Positions 16,250 through 24,512 of a stretch of 42,683 nucleotides of DNA are shown piece after piece; position 1 is the first letter of the stretch; every line of letters starts with the position of its first letter. The stretch is from Henriciella sp. (GTDB taxonomy: Bacteria > Pseudomonadota > Alphaproteobacteria > Caulobacterales > Hyphomonadaceae): NCBI GenBank assembly GCA_029238175.1, contig JAQWGO010000035.1, forward strand, positions 1 through 42,683, read 5' to 3'. The notes under the pieces are model-generated. The model ran no database searches, was not told the origin of the DNA, and saw only the letters and a program-made list of their open reading frames with translations. Both the position numbers and the translations under genes were made by a program.

Positions 16250-17965
16250 CTAGTCGATTGCCGTCGCAAGCTGCGCAAGTGCGTTTACGATTATGTCTGG
16301 GCGTTGATGCAGCAAGTTTGTGCTAGCATCTTCTACAATCGTGTAGGGCGCGCCGATGCGAGCATCGACATAGTCTTTCACCAATGATGGCTTTAAGGCT
16401 GTGCAGCGAGCGCCGTGATACCACGCTTGCGGAATTTTGAGTTGGTCGATCAGGTCGCCCCAATTGTTCATGGAGGATTTTGCATCCCTGACGAGGGCTT
16501 CTGACCCTTGCTCAATATAATGGTAGACACCTTCAATCTGGCGGTCGCGGAGATCTGGATTGTCCAGCGTCGCAAGGTCTAGTGAGGATTGCTTGTAGCG
16601 CTTGCGCAGGAAGGCCTCTGGGCCGCCACGCTTGCGATAGGTGGCAATGCCCATCTGATTGATCAGCTTAAGCACGCTCGGCGTGTAACGGGCCGCTGCT
16701 GCTGCGACACGGGTTACACTATCCATATGCGCCATATGTTTCTCATCATTGATGGTAGGGCTGGCGCTGATCATTAGCATTGCGGTGAACCGCTCTGACT
16801 GGGCCAGTGCGATGCGGTAAGCGTGACTAGAGCTGAGTTGGTGGACAGCCATCGCGCATTTTGAGATCTTTAAATGATCCAAGAGAGCGATCGTATCCGC
16901 AACGATCACCTGCTCGTAGGACGCGCGGTCCTGACTGGGCGAAGTGTATCCAAAACCGGGGCGAGAAGGGCATATCAGGTGAAGGTTCTGTGCTGTAAGG
17001 CCTTGAATGAATGCGTCGGTAAAGAAAGGGCCTTGCAGAAATCCGTGTATGAAGAGGATGGGAACATCACCCGCCCCATAGGTGTAATAGGCTAGCTGGC
17101 GGGTGCCACGTTTTAACCGCGCCATGTTTGATGTCGGGGTTTCCCACTTTGCCATGAGAGCGCTGGCATCTTGTTCCGGATACAAGCGAACGAGATAAGC
17201 AATTGAAGCTGCTAGTTGGACCACATCCGACATGCGAGCACAGCCTGCTTTCCGGAGGATGCTTTTTGCGTGAGCTTTAATCGTATCAGTGGAGCGGCCT
17301 GTAGCTTCGGCAATTTCGCGTTGGCTCAAGTTTTGAACCAAGCCTTCGAGAACGCCGGTTTCCGCAGTCGTCAGACCAAAGGCACTGCCGATACGTGTCA
17401 TCAGTTCCGGCGACCAATCGATATAGGAAATCGAGATTGTTAGTTGCTTATTTGCATCTGCTGGGCGCTGAACAAGGGCAAGACAGGAGCGAATGTCCGG
17501 CGTTTCGATAGTGGTTAGAATGACCCGATCTAAAGGGGTCTTACCGTCACTTTTTATCGCAGCGCCTTTTAGAAAGGAGAGCGTTGCGTAGTCGAAAGGG
17601 AGGTCATCGGCATGGCAAGGAAAGATCAATCCTGTCAGGCGAGAGGCGGCCTGATTTCGTGTCACGATCAAATCGCGCTGAGAAACGGTTAGGCGCGCGT
17701 GAAACGTATCAGCATTGGCGGCGGTCGATGTTGTTTCGTATCGTTCAAAAAGGCTTTTGATGCGCGGCAAGTGCGCTTCCAAGGCATCATCATGCGTTTG
17801 TCCGCCAACAATGTCTGCCGCCAAATCCGGTGAATCGGTCGCGCCAAAGAAATAGAGGCGCGCTCGGTCCATAAGGTCGTCATATCGCGCCGGCGTTTCG
17901 GTTGCGGCATATGCCTCGTCGAGTAAATCTAGATAGCGATCAGATAGACTCAATGCGGGCTCCAT
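16250..17965 (-). CDS. LuxR-type regulator fused to an alpha/beta-hydrolase fold with a lost triad
   Basis: Three parts are visible in 571 residues. Residues 1-205 resemble a sensor domain without a clear family. Residues about 205-270 are a LuxR/GerE helix-turn-helix (FGLTTAETGVLEGLVQNLS, then REIAEATGRSTDTIKAHAKS). Residues 285-571 are an alpha/beta hydrolase (PILFIHGFLQGPFF, CPSRPGFGYTSP). By eye alignment the nucleophile elbow GHSxG is replaced by VHQLS, putting Gln at the nucleophile. The acid position reads GARCT instead of the usual G-x-x-D, and the catalytic GH reads TN before LLHQRPD. The domain is therefore probably a ligand receptor, not an enzyme. DNA binding in the middle rather than at the end is atypical for LuxR. 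ATG 17965 has AGGA very close; TTG 17953 with GGAG is an alternative start. Confidence 0.85.
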   Translation of the reverse strand: MEPALSLSDRYLDLLDEAYAATETPARYDDLMDRARLYFFGATDSPDLAADIVGGQTHDDALEAHLPRIKSLFERYETTSTAANADTFHARLTVSQRDLIVTRNQAASRLTGLIFPCHADDLPFDYATLSFLKGAAIKSDGKTPLDRVILTTIETPDIRSCLALVQRPADANKQLTISISYIDWSPELMTRIGSAFGLTTAETGVLEGLVQNLSQREIAEATGRSTDTIKAHAKSILRKAGCARMSDVVQLAASIAYLVRLYPEQDASALMAKWETPTSNMARLKRGTRQLAYYTYGAGDVPILFIHGFLQGPFFTDAFIQGLTAQNLHLICPSRPGFGYTSPSQDRASYEQVIVADTIALLDHLKISKCAMAVHQLSSSHAYRIALAQSERFTAMLMISASPTINDEKHMAHMDSVTRVAAAAARYTPSVLKLINQMGIATYRKRGGPEAFLRKRYKQSSLDLATLDNPDLRDRQIEGVYHYIEQGSEALVRDAKSSMNNWGDLIDQLKIPQAWYHGARCTALKPSLVKDYVDARIGAPYTIVEDASTNLLHQRPDIIVNALAQLATAID

Positions 17966-18040
17966 TTCCTGTTCATGCTGTTCTTAAAGCGAGTTCTTGC
18001 TGATATAAAGGCAATTATTACAATCATTTGCGCATGAAGG

Positions 18041-19183
18041 CTAAGGCGTTAGTTCGGCGGCAATGTAGTCGGCGAGAAGCCGCCCTTGTTGCGTTAAAAG
18101 CAACCGTCCGTGTGAAACATGCGCCAGCTCGTTTTCCGTCAATCTTGAAATGATCTCTGGGTTCGTCGGCGCGCCAAAGACTTGGTTATAGCGCTCTAAA
18201 TCTAATCCATGTGTTGGACGAAGTGCCATGGCGAGGAATTCTAAGCCGGTATCTGTCGATGTCAGAACGGTTTCAGAGAGGTCATCTGTGTCTATATAAG
18301 CGCTTGGTCGTTTTGCAGCCTCTGTGGCGACGCGCCGTCCATTTTTCGTCAGGCGACCATGCGCGCCGGGGCCGACACCAATCCAGTCACCACTGTTCCA
18401 GTAGATGTGATTATGGATGGCTTCATATTGTTTACCGCGCGCGTGATTTGACACCTCATAGGCTGGCAGTCCGGCGGCCTCGCAAAGGTCTTGGGTTAAA
18501 TCGTAGAGATCGGCTTGGGCGTCATCCTGCATTGGGATGAGATCGCCGCGCTCAGCGCGTTTGCCGAAGGCAGTGCGTTCGGCGATTGTCAGCTCGTAGA
18601 GAGACAGGTGAGGTGCACCTAAAGCGAGAGCGGCGCTTAGTTCTGCGCGCCATTCAGCCATAATCTGGCCGGGGCGTGCATAGATGAAGTCTAGCGAGTG
18701 ATTATCGAAGTGCGCCTGAACCGCATCGACAGCTTTGAGGGCGTTGGCGCGATCATGGTCCCGGCCAAGGAAGGCGAGCGCTTGATCGTTTAGGGATTGA
18801 ATGCCGAGCGAGACACGGTTTACACCCGCCGCTGTCCAGCCGACCAAGTCGCTGCGCAGAATGTCGTTTGGGTTTGCCTCTATGGTGACTTCTGCGCCGT
18901 GCTGGAAGCCGAATTGCTGCTCGGCGGTGGATATGATTTTCTCAATTTGGTCGGCGCTTAGAAGTGACGGTGTGCCGCCACCTAGGAAGAGACTGTTGAG
19001 TTTTGGGTGATTTGGTAGGCGGCTTTTATGACGCTCAATGTCGCGCACAATCGCGTCAACAAGGCCGGAATTATCCCGGTCTTTCGCTGTGTAGACATTG
19101 AAGTCGCAATAGGGACAAATCTTTGCGCAATACGGCCAATGAACGTAGAGGCCGAAGCCGTATTGCGGACCTATGGGTAACAT
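18041..19183 (-). CDS. hemW: HemW, radical-SAM heme chaperone
   Basis: The 380-residue protein starts FGLYVHWPYCAKICPYCDF, giving the radical-SAM CxxxCxxC cluster without the fourth Cys present in true coproporphyrinogen oxidase HemN. FLGGGTPSLL, TIEANPND, GVNRVSLGIQS and LSLYELTIAERT are the expected SAM and HemW core motifs, followed by a C-terminal winged-helix HemN_C domain ending TQQGRLLADYI. HemW transfers heme to target proteins in the cytoplasm. The start overlaps the rdgB stop (TAATG), and the rdgB-hemW pairing is common in alphaproteobacteria. Confidence 0.95.
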   Translation of the reverse strand: MLPIGPQYGFGLYVHWPYCAKICPYCDFNVYTAKDRDNSGLVDAIVRDIERHKSRLPNHPKLNSLFLGGGTPSLLSADQIEKIISTAEQQFGFQHGAEVTIEANPNDILRSDLVGWTAAGVNRVSLGIQSLNDQALAFLGRDHDRANALKAVDAVQAHFDNHSLDFIYARPGQIMAEWRAELSAALALGAPHLSLYELTIAERTAFGKRAERGDLIPMQDDAQADLYDLTQDLCEAAGLPAYEVSNHARGKQYEAIHNHIYWNSGDWIGVGPGAHGRLTKNGRRVATEAAKRPSAYIDTDDLSETVLTSTDTGLEFLAMALRPTHGLDLERYNQVFGAPTNPEIISRLTENELAHVSHGRLLLTQQGRLLADYIAAELTP

Positions 19184-19782
19184 TAGAGAAGGGCGGCCTG
19201 TAGCTTTTTGAACGCATCGGCGCGGTGGCTCATGGCATGTTTCTCAGCTGGATCTAACTCAGCGAATGTGATCGTTCGGCCCACCGGTACGAAGACAGGA
19301 TCGAACCCAAAACCCATTTTTCCGCGCGGCGGCCATGTCAGCGTGCCGTGGCTTTCGCCCTCGAACGTCATCTCGTGGCCATCTGGCCAGACAACAGCAA
19401 GGCAACACACGAACTTTGCGCTTCGGTCTTCGGCTTTGATATCTTGGAGCGCTGTTTCGACCTTTTGCATGGCTTTATAGAAGTCGCGGGGATAGCCTGC
19501 CCAGTCAGCGGTGTTGACGCCAGGCATGCCGCCCAGCGCGGTAACCGCGATGCCGCTATCGTCGGAAAGAGCGGGCGCTCCGGTTGCTTTGGCAGCGGCG
19601 CGGGCCTTGATGAGTGCATTGCCAGTGAACGTAAACTCGGTCTCTTCGGGTTCATCGAGGTCGAGGTCACCTGCGGACACGACTTCGAAACCTAGAGGTT
19701 CGAAAAGGTCTTTCAGTTCAACCACTTTGCCTTTGTTGTGGGTCGCGGCCACCAATCGGCCCGGCTGTAACTTTCGTGACAT
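19183..19782 (-). CDS. rdgB: RdgB, dITP/XTP pyrophosphatase
   Basis: At 199 residues it has the Ham1/RdgB motifs: VAATHNKGKVVELKDLF at the N-terminus, ALSDDSGIAVTALGGMPGV with the metal-binding acid, and MGFGFDPVFVP plus HAMSHRADAF at the C-terminus. It removes ITP, dITP and XTP from nucleotide pools and so prevents their incorporation in DNA. ATG 19782 is chosen over the TTG codon directly before it because GGAG sits nine bases upstream. It is the first gene of a coupled rdgB-hemW pair. Confidence 0.96.
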   Translation of the reverse strand: MSRKLQPGRLVAATHNKGKVVELKDLFEPLGFEVVSAGDLDLDEPEETEFTFTGNALIKARAAAKATGAPALSDDSGIAVTALGGMPGVNTADWAGYPRDFYKAMQKVETALQDIKAEDRSAKFVCCLAVVWPDGHEMTFEGESHGTLTWPPRGKMGFGFDPVFVPVGRTITFAELDPAEKHAMSHRADAFKKLQAALL

Positions 19783-19818
19783 CAATGTGGCTCCGTTCTT
19801 GCTTTCTATACGAATACA

Positions 19819-19837
19819 CTTATCGTTTAACGGTAAG
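19819..19837. promoter_or_regulatory. Near-perfect 19-bp palindrome in the rdgB/DUF2975 interval
   Basis: CTTATCGTTTAACGGTAAG has 9-bp arms with one mismatch around a central T. It lies in the 113-bp divergent interval between rdgB and the DUF2975/HTH pair, 58 bp before the DUF2975 start. It could be an operator of the small HTH protein encoded at 20440-20673. Confidence 0.4.
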
Positions 19838-19854
19838 TTTGCGACTCTCTGCTA

Positions 19855-19870
19855 TGCTACAATCGTAGCA
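19855..19870. promoter_or_regulatory. Perfect 16-bp inverted repeat TGCTAC-N4-GTAGCA
   Basis: The arms TGCTAC and GTAGCA are perfect around AATC, 25 bp before the DUF2975 start. No T-run follows, so a terminator is unlikely; an operator or a leader hairpin is possible. Confidence 0.35.
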
Positions 19871-19895
19871 AGTAATACAAGGATGACAGTTAAGC

Positions 19896-20426
19896 ATGAC
19901 AAGTCCTCAGACAAATTCAATGGCTGCCGTGCTGTCCACGCTTGTTCGAGTGATTTTCTGGCTGGCGATTATTTTGGGTGCGTTCTTCTTTGTAATCTTG
20001 AGTATCGGGATGCTTGGCAGTTTGAATGGCGGCGTCATCACGCTGCCGGGTGCGGAAGCGGTTGCGGAGGGCGTCCCGATGGGACGACTTGTTGCGGCGT
20101 TGATTGGCTTGCTCGTGTTTGTGACGGGGATTGCTTATGTCTGTTCGCAGCTGCGCAGCATACTGGTTACGCTGGCGGAAGGTGACCCATTTGTCCCAGA
20201 AAATGCGCCGCGTTTGACGAAGATCGCGATTGCAATTGGTTTGATCGAGATTATCCGCAATTGCGCTGTTCTAATTCTCAGCGCGACAATGGATCTTGGC
20301 GAAGGATATCGCGGCGGTTTGGGCGTCAATCTGGCTGCGTGGGGCGCGGTATTGGTTCTGCTCATATTGGCTCAAGTCTTCAAAGAGGGCAGCCGCCTTC
20401 GTGAAGAACAGAAAATGACGATTTAG
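19896..20426 (+). CDS. DUF2975 family membrane protein
   Basis: The 176-residue protein has four predicted transmembrane segments (about 14-40, 62-86, 108-130 and 138-162), with a conserved-looking QLRSILVTLAEGDPFVPENAPRL loop between the second and third, which is the DUF2975 signature region. It sits in the inner membrane. Thirteen bases separate it from a small Cro/CI-type regulator, a pairing seen repeatedly for DUF2975 proteins. Its biochemical role is unknown. A good AAGGA lies 12 bases before the start. Confidence 0.85.
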   Translation: MTSPQTNSMAAVLSTLVRVIFWLAIILGAFFFVILSIGMLGSLNGGVITLPGAEAVAEGVPMGRLVAALIGLLVFVTGIAYVCSQLRSILVTLAEGDPFVPENAPRLTKIAIAIGLIEIIRNCAVLILSATMDLGEGYRGGLGVNLAAWGAVLVLLILAQVFKEGSRLREEQKMTI

Positions 20427-20439
20427 GAGGGCCGGAAAA

Positions 20440-20673
20440 ATGTCTATTCGTGTGACCCTTGATCGGGTTTTGTTAGAGAAAAGAATGTCGCTCACCGAGC
20501 TGTCCGAGCGCGTTGGCGTGACCCTTGCGAATCTATCTATTTTGAAGACCGGCAAGGCGAAGGCGGTGCGTTTCTCTACTCTGGAAGCGTTGTGCCGCGA
20601 GCTGGATTGCCAACCTGGCGATATCCTTGAGTTTGAGGGCGGTGCAAGCGACAAAAAGAGCGAGGCGGCTTAA
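20440..20673 (+). CDS. Small Cro/CI (XRE)-type HTH regulator, YozG-like
   Basis: The 77-residue protein is a single helix-turn-helix domain: LEKRMSLTELSERVGVTLANLSILKTGKAKAVRF, then LEALCRELDCQPGDILEF. This is the YozG-like group, whose final PGDILE motif is conserved. GGAGGG is well placed before its ATG. It is the second gene of a two-gene unit with the DUF2975 membrane protein and may repress it through the palindromes at 19819-19870. The membrane protein may in turn modulate the regulator; that is inference from the pairing. Confidence 0.9.
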   Translation: MSIRVTLDRVLLEKRMSLTELSERVGVTLANLSILKTGKAKAVRFSTLEALCRELDCQPGDILEFEGGASDKKSEAA

Positions 20674-20750
20674 GGCTTCGCGGCGTCATGGCTTGGAACA
20701 TCGCATTTAGCGCGTAAGACTGACCTAGATTATTCTGGAGGAGCTGCCCC

Positions 20751-21428
20751 GTGAACTATAAAGACGTTGTGATGAGCCGGCGGAGTATTCGCGGGTATTT
20801 GGATAAGCCTGTTCCGAAAGTGCTGATCCGCGAAATCCTAGAGATTGCGATGCGCGCGCCGACATCACTCAATTCGCAGCCTTGGAACTTTTATGTCTGT
20901 ACGGGTGATGTGCTGGACGCCATTCGCAAAGGTAATGTTGAGCGCAACGTGGCTGGCGTGCCGGACAGCCGCGAGTTCCGCATGGGGCCTGCTTATGACG
21001 GGGTTCACCGTCAGCGTCAGATTGGTATTGCTATCCAACTGTTCGAGGCGATGGGGATAGAGCGTCACGATAAGGAAAAGCGCACCGATTGGGTGCTGCG
21101 CGGGTTTCGCCAATTTGATGCGCCTGTCTGTATCGTTGTGACCTATGACAAGACGCTGGCGGGCGGGGACATTCCGCCATTCGATTGCGGCGGGGTGGTG
21201 AATTGTATCGTCAACACGGCATGGTCAAAAGGCCTTGGCTGTGTGATCAATTCGCAAGGCATTATGCAGAGCCCAGTTGTGCGTGAGCATGCGGGGATAC
21301 CCGATGATCAAGTCATCCAGACCTGCGTGGCGATGGGCTGGCCAGATGATAGTTTCCCGGCGAATGCGGTGGTCTCGACGCGCAAGTCAGTGAATGAGGC
21401 GGCGACGTTTCGTGGGTTTGAGGATTAG
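20751..21428 (+). CDS. Nitroreductase-family FMN oxidoreductase
   Basis: The 225-residue protein starts with the classic nitroreductase motif SRRSIRGYLDKPVP, FMN-phosphate binding, followed by AMRAPTSLNSQPWNFYV. The C-terminal half holds NTAWSKGLGCVINSQG and VAMGWPDDSFPAN, the usual FMN-contact and dimer regions. It reduces nitro groups, quinones or enones with NAD(P)H in the cytoplasm. Start is GTG with GGAGGAG seven bases before it. It follows the DUF2975/HTH pair by 77 bp and appears to be its own unit. Confidence 0.9.
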   Translation: MNYKDVVMSRRSIRGYLDKPVPKVLIREILEIAMRAPTSLNSQPWNFYVCTGDVLDAIRKGNVERNVAGVPDSREFRMGPAYDGVHRQRQIGIAIQLFEAMGIERHDKEKRTDWVLRGFRQFDAPVCIVVTYDKTLAGGDIPPFDCGGVVNCIVNTAWSKGLGCVINSQGIMQSPVVREHAGIPDDQVIQTCVAMGWPDDSFPANAVVSTRKSVNEAATFRGFED

Positions 21429-21717
21429 GGGAAGGAGCGGATAAGTCGAATAACCGCTTTGGGTCAGGAGGGGACATTGTGAGAATCTCTTCTTGCCACT
21501 AGGGTTCACGCCATTGCTGGAACCAAAGACGAATGAATGACTTGCCGGAAGACGCCGAACCGATTGTCTCACCCGTTACAGTGTTCACGGGAATTAAAAG
21601 GAATTCAGCTTCCGTGTTGTGCTGGACTGAAGCACCTGAAAACATTGATGCTGTGAAGCGGTCGATCACAGCAGTCGAAATGAAATACACCGCATTCTGC
21701 AAAGAAGGATTTGCAAC
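21429..21717. other. Interval with competing short frames, no clear gene
   Basis: Overlapping short frames run in both directions: 62 codons on the plus strand (21533-21721) and 67 on the minus strand (21499-21702). The minus-strand product has a fairly natural composition (EFLLIPVNTVTGETIGSA), but neither has a convincing ribosome-binding site. I cannot choose between them. Confidence 0.4.
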
Positions 21718-21903
21718 ATGAAATTCTCACCAGCCCGTGCGCTCGTATTTGTCATTATCGGCCTACCGCTAGGCTTTATTCTTACCGCCTTGGGTTTTGC
21801 GGTAACGCAATCCACGATCGAAGCCTCAGCCATTTTTCCTTGGGCACTCACAATTGCTGTTGTCGCCGGTTGCGTCGGCGGCTTCTGGCGATCTACCTCT
21901 TAG
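21718..21903 (+). CDS. Small two-segment membrane protein
   Basis: The 61-residue product has two hydrophobic stretches (about 8-29 and 37-55) joined by a short loop, and a short basic start MKFSPAR. GAAGGA about eight bases before the ATG supports translation. I recognise no family. It lies alone between the nitroreductase and the convergent rph gene, so function cannot be inferred. Confidence 0.5.
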   Translation: MKFSPARALVFVIIGLPLGFILTALGFAVTQSTIEASAIFPWALTIAVVAGCVGGFWRSTS

Positions 21904-21954
21904 AACCGCTCGCTCATACCGAGTTTATGTCCGCTTTGACGCCGGGAGCAGACG

Positions 21955-22677
21955 TTACCCAATCGCCCTCCGCTGCGCTTCAAACAGTTCTTTGCAGCCT
22001 TTTTCGGCGAGGCGCATCATTTCGTCGAGTTCTGTACGGGTCATTGGGCGTTCTTCGCCTGTGCCCTGAACTTCGATGAAGCCGCCATCAGATGACATAA
22101 CAACGTTCATGTCAGCTTCGCCTTTTGAGTCTTCTGGATAGTCGACATCAAGTACCGGCGTGTCTTGGTAAAGGCCAACCGAGATTGCGGCAGCTTGCTT
22201 TGTGATCGGGTCTGTTGTGATGACACCTTCGGCTTTGAGGTATTTTATGGCCATGGCGAGGGCGACATAGCCGCCCGTGATGGATGCGGTGCGTGTGCCG
22301 CCATCGGCCTGAATGACGTCGCAATCGACAGTGATTTGGTTTTCACCAAGCGCTTCAAGATCGATTACAGAGCGTAGCGAACGGCCGATTAGGCGCTGGA
22401 TTTCTTGCGTGCGACCAGATTGCTTGCCCGCGGTAGCTTCGCGGCGACCGCGTGTGTGTGTGGCGCGTGGGAGCATACCATACTCACCGGTCACCCAGCC
22501 TTTGCCTGTGCCACGCATCCAGCCGGGGACTTTATCTGTCCAGCTGGCGGTACACAAAACGTGGGTATGGCCGAACTTTACCAAGCAAGAGCCTTCGGCG
22601 TAGCGAGTGACGCCTGTTTCGAGGCTGATTTCACGGAGTTGGTCGGCGGCGCGACCGGATGGACGGACTAAAGTCAT
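21955..22677 (-). CDS. rph: Ribonuclease PH
   Basis: The 240-residue protein begins with [11 protein letters not shown], the RNase PH start, followed by [31 protein letters not shown] and the phosphate-binding [32 protein letters not shown] and [15 protein letters not shown] complete the catalytic region. It trims the 3' end of tRNA precursors phosphorolytically. ATG 22677 is preferred because it places RPSGR near the start as in relatives; ATG 22695 gives six more residues and neither has a strong binding site. rph, hrcA-grpE and rdgB-hemW often cluster in alphaproteobacteria, and here accessory genes separate them. Confidence 0.95.
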   Translation of the reverse strand: MTLVRPSGRAADQLREISLETGVTRYAEGSCLVKFGHTHVLCTASWTDKVPGWMRGTGKGWVTGEYGMLPRATHTRGRREATAGKQSGRTQEIQRLIGRSLRSVIDLEALGENQITVDCDVIQADGGTRTASITGGYVALAMAIKYLKAEGVITTDPITKQAAAISVGLYQDTPVLDVDYPEDSKGEADMNVVMSSDGGFIEVQGTGEERPMTRTELDEMMRLAEKGCKELFEAQRRAIG

Positions 22678-22774
22678 TGCACTGTTTTCTTTCATCAGGG
22701 ATGCTGCAGCGCAAATTGCGGGTTTCGACAGATGTGTCTAGGCTTGAACCGACTCACAAAAGGATATGCCCCTC

Positions 22775-23401
22775 GTGAACGTTGAAGAGATGAAGGCACG
22801 CGCGAAAGCGTCTAAGCGTCCGTATCGTAGCTTTGGCTATGAAGTCGCGCGGGTAATATTCTATGGATTTTACCGTTTGATGGGCTGGAAAATTCTTGGC
22901 GGTGCCCCGCAGGATAAGAAGCTTATCATCATCGCCGCGCCGCATGAGACCAATTGGGACCTGCCTTATATGCTGGGGATTGCCTTCTATTACCGTATTC
23001 CAGTGCGGTGGATGGGTAAGAAGGCGCTTGGCGAGGGACCGTTCGGTTGGCTGATGCGGTGGTGGGGTTTGCTGCCGGTCGATCGGCATGCATCGATGAA
23101 TATCGTTCAGCAGGTTGTGAAGGCGTATAGCGAGACTGATGAGATGGCGGTTGTTCTGGCGCCGGAAGGCACGCGATCTGATGTGAAGGCGTGGAAAACA
23201 GGGTTTTACAGTATCTCGCAGGAATCGGGTGTGCCTGTGGCGATTGGGTTTATCGATTATTCGAAAAAACTCGGTGGAATTGATGGCAAACTTGTCCCGA
23301 CAGGTGATTATGCCGCCGACATGGAAACTTTGGTGGATTATTACACAGCCCGTGTGACGAAATTCAATCATCCGGTTAGTGGTGAGGCGTTGGGCGATTG
23401 A
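22775..23401 (+). CDS. 1-acylglycerol-3-phosphate acyltransferase-like protein (PlsC superfamily)
   Basis: The 208-residue protein has the glycerolphosphate acyltransferase motifs: PHETNWD (a variant of the catalytic HxxxxD box, near residue 55) and LAPEGTR (motif III, near residue 130). GWLMRWWGLLPVDR and GVPVAIGFIDYSK are the intervening and terminal motifs. It would acylate a lysophospholipid or related acceptor at the inner membrane. This short form is closer to the uncharacterised bacterial branch than to PlsC itself. GTG 22775 has AGGA ten bases upstream, while ATG 22766 lies right against it, so GTG is preferred. It is divergent from rph and lies 31 bp before hrcA. Confidence 0.88.
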   Translation: MNVEEMKARAKASKRPYRSFGYEVARVIFYGFYRLMGWKILGGAPQDKKLIIIAAPHETNWDLPYMLGIAFYYRIPVRWMGKKALGEGPFGWLMRWWGLLPVDRHASMNIVQQVVKAYSETDEMAVVLAPEGTRSDVKAWKTGFYSISQESGVPVAIGFIDYSKKLGGIDGKLVPTGDYAADMETLVDYYTARVTKFNHPVSGEALGD

Positions 23402-23432
23402 AACTGATCGCTAGCATCACTATCAAATACCT

Positions 23433-24503
23433 ATGAGTGATACGCCCTCTTTGATGCAATCCTTGGACGCCCGTTCACGGGATATTTTTCGGCACGTTGT
23501 CGAGACATATCTAGAGACGGGTGAGCCGGTTGGGTCACGCACGCTTTCTAAAGGCGGGATACATCTGTCGGCGGCGTCCATACGTAATGTTATGGCCGAT
23601 CTGACCGATCTTGGGCTGTTAGCGTCGCCGCATGTTTCAGCTGGACGGATGCCGACCCATGCGGGTTTGCGCCTGTTTGTTGATGGGTTTCTGGAAATGG
23701 GTGAAGCTGGCCAAGACGATCGCGCTGAAATTGAGGCGCGGTTGAAATCGGCCGGCCGTGATCTTGGCGGTGTTTTGAAAGAGGCTTCGTCATTGCTGTC
23801 TGGTTTAGCGGGCGGGGCAGGACTTGTGTCTTCGCCAACTTATGACTCGGCGGTGAAGCATGTTGAGTTTGTACCGCTGACGACAGGCGAGGCGCTGTGC
23901 GTCCTGGTCAATGAGCGCGGGGATGTTGAGAACCGCTTGGTGAAGGTTCCTGCTGGTTTACCGCAAACAGCCCTGGTTGAGGCCGGGAACTATCTGGCGG
24001 CGCGGATGAAGGGGCGTACACTTCGCGAAGCCTCGACTGAAGTGCGCGCAGAGCTGACCCAGCACCGGGCGCAGCTGAATGAGGCAGCTGCGGATTTAGT
24101 TGAGCGCGGGCTAGCCGAATGGGCCGGTGAGATACCTGGGCAAGAACGAAGTTTGATCATTCAGGGGCGCGCAAATCTGCTCGAAGATTCGAGCGCAGCT
24201 GACGATATGGAGCGTGTTCGGCAGTTGTTTGATGTGTTGGAGCGCCAGAAGGGATTGCTGGAAGTCCTTGATTCTACACGAGAAGCTGAAGGTGTTCGTT
24301 TGTTCATTGGATCAGAAAACAGTCTTTTTCCGTTATCGGGTTCAAGCTTGATCGTTGCTCCCTATATGAACGCGCAGAGACAAGTAATCGGAGCGCTCGG
24401 CGTGATTGGCCCAACACGGCTTAACTATGCGCGGGTGATACCAATGGTTGACTATACAGCCCGGATGGTTGGACAGGTGCTTGGCCGCCGTGGACAAGAG
24501 TGA
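23433..24503 (+). CDS. hrcA: HrcA heat-shock repressor
   Basis: The 356-residue protein starts with the HrcA winged helix: [20 protein letters not shown], then [16 protein letters not shown] and [16 protein letters not shown], the family's most conserved stretch. The C-terminal GAF-like domain ends [24 protein letters not shown]. HrcA binds CIRCE operators, classically in front of groESL, and depends on GroEL for folding. I see no CIRCE element in this window. The gene sits nine bases before grpE, a standard hrcA-grpE operon, and belongs with the dnaK gene 2.7 kb further on. Confidence 0.97.
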   Translation: MSDTPSLMQSLDARSRDIFRHVVETYLETGEPVGSRTLSKGGIHLSAASIRNVMADLTDLGLLASPHVSAGRMPTHAGLRLFVDGFLEMGEAGQDDRAEIEARLKSAGRDLGGVLKEASSLLSGLAGGAGLVSSPTYDSAVKHVEFVPLTTGEALCVLVNERGDVENRLVKVPAGLPQTALVEAGNYLAARMKGRTLREASTEVRAELTQHRAQLNEAAADLVERGLAEWAGEIPGQERSLIIQGRANLLEDSSAADDMERVRQLFDVLERQKGLLEVLDSTREAEGVRLFIGSENSLFPLSGSSLIVAPYMNAQRQVIGALGVIGPTRLNYARVIPMVDYTARMVGQVLGRRGQE

Positions 24504-24512
24504 GAGACGAGA

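Noticed and set aside
19289-19312. A GATCGAACCCA string resembling the complement of a tRNA T-arm
   Set aside because: It lies within rdgB in the FGFDPVF codons and has no surrounding tRNA structure.
22754-23371. A 205-codon minus-strand frame opposite the acyltransferase
   Set aside because: It is rich in His and Arg with no recognisable motif, whereas the plus strand encodes clear acyltransferase boxes.
23402-23432. Possible CIRCE element before hrcA
   Set aside because: No TTAGCACTC-N9-GAGTGCTAA or near match is present here or elsewhere in the window.
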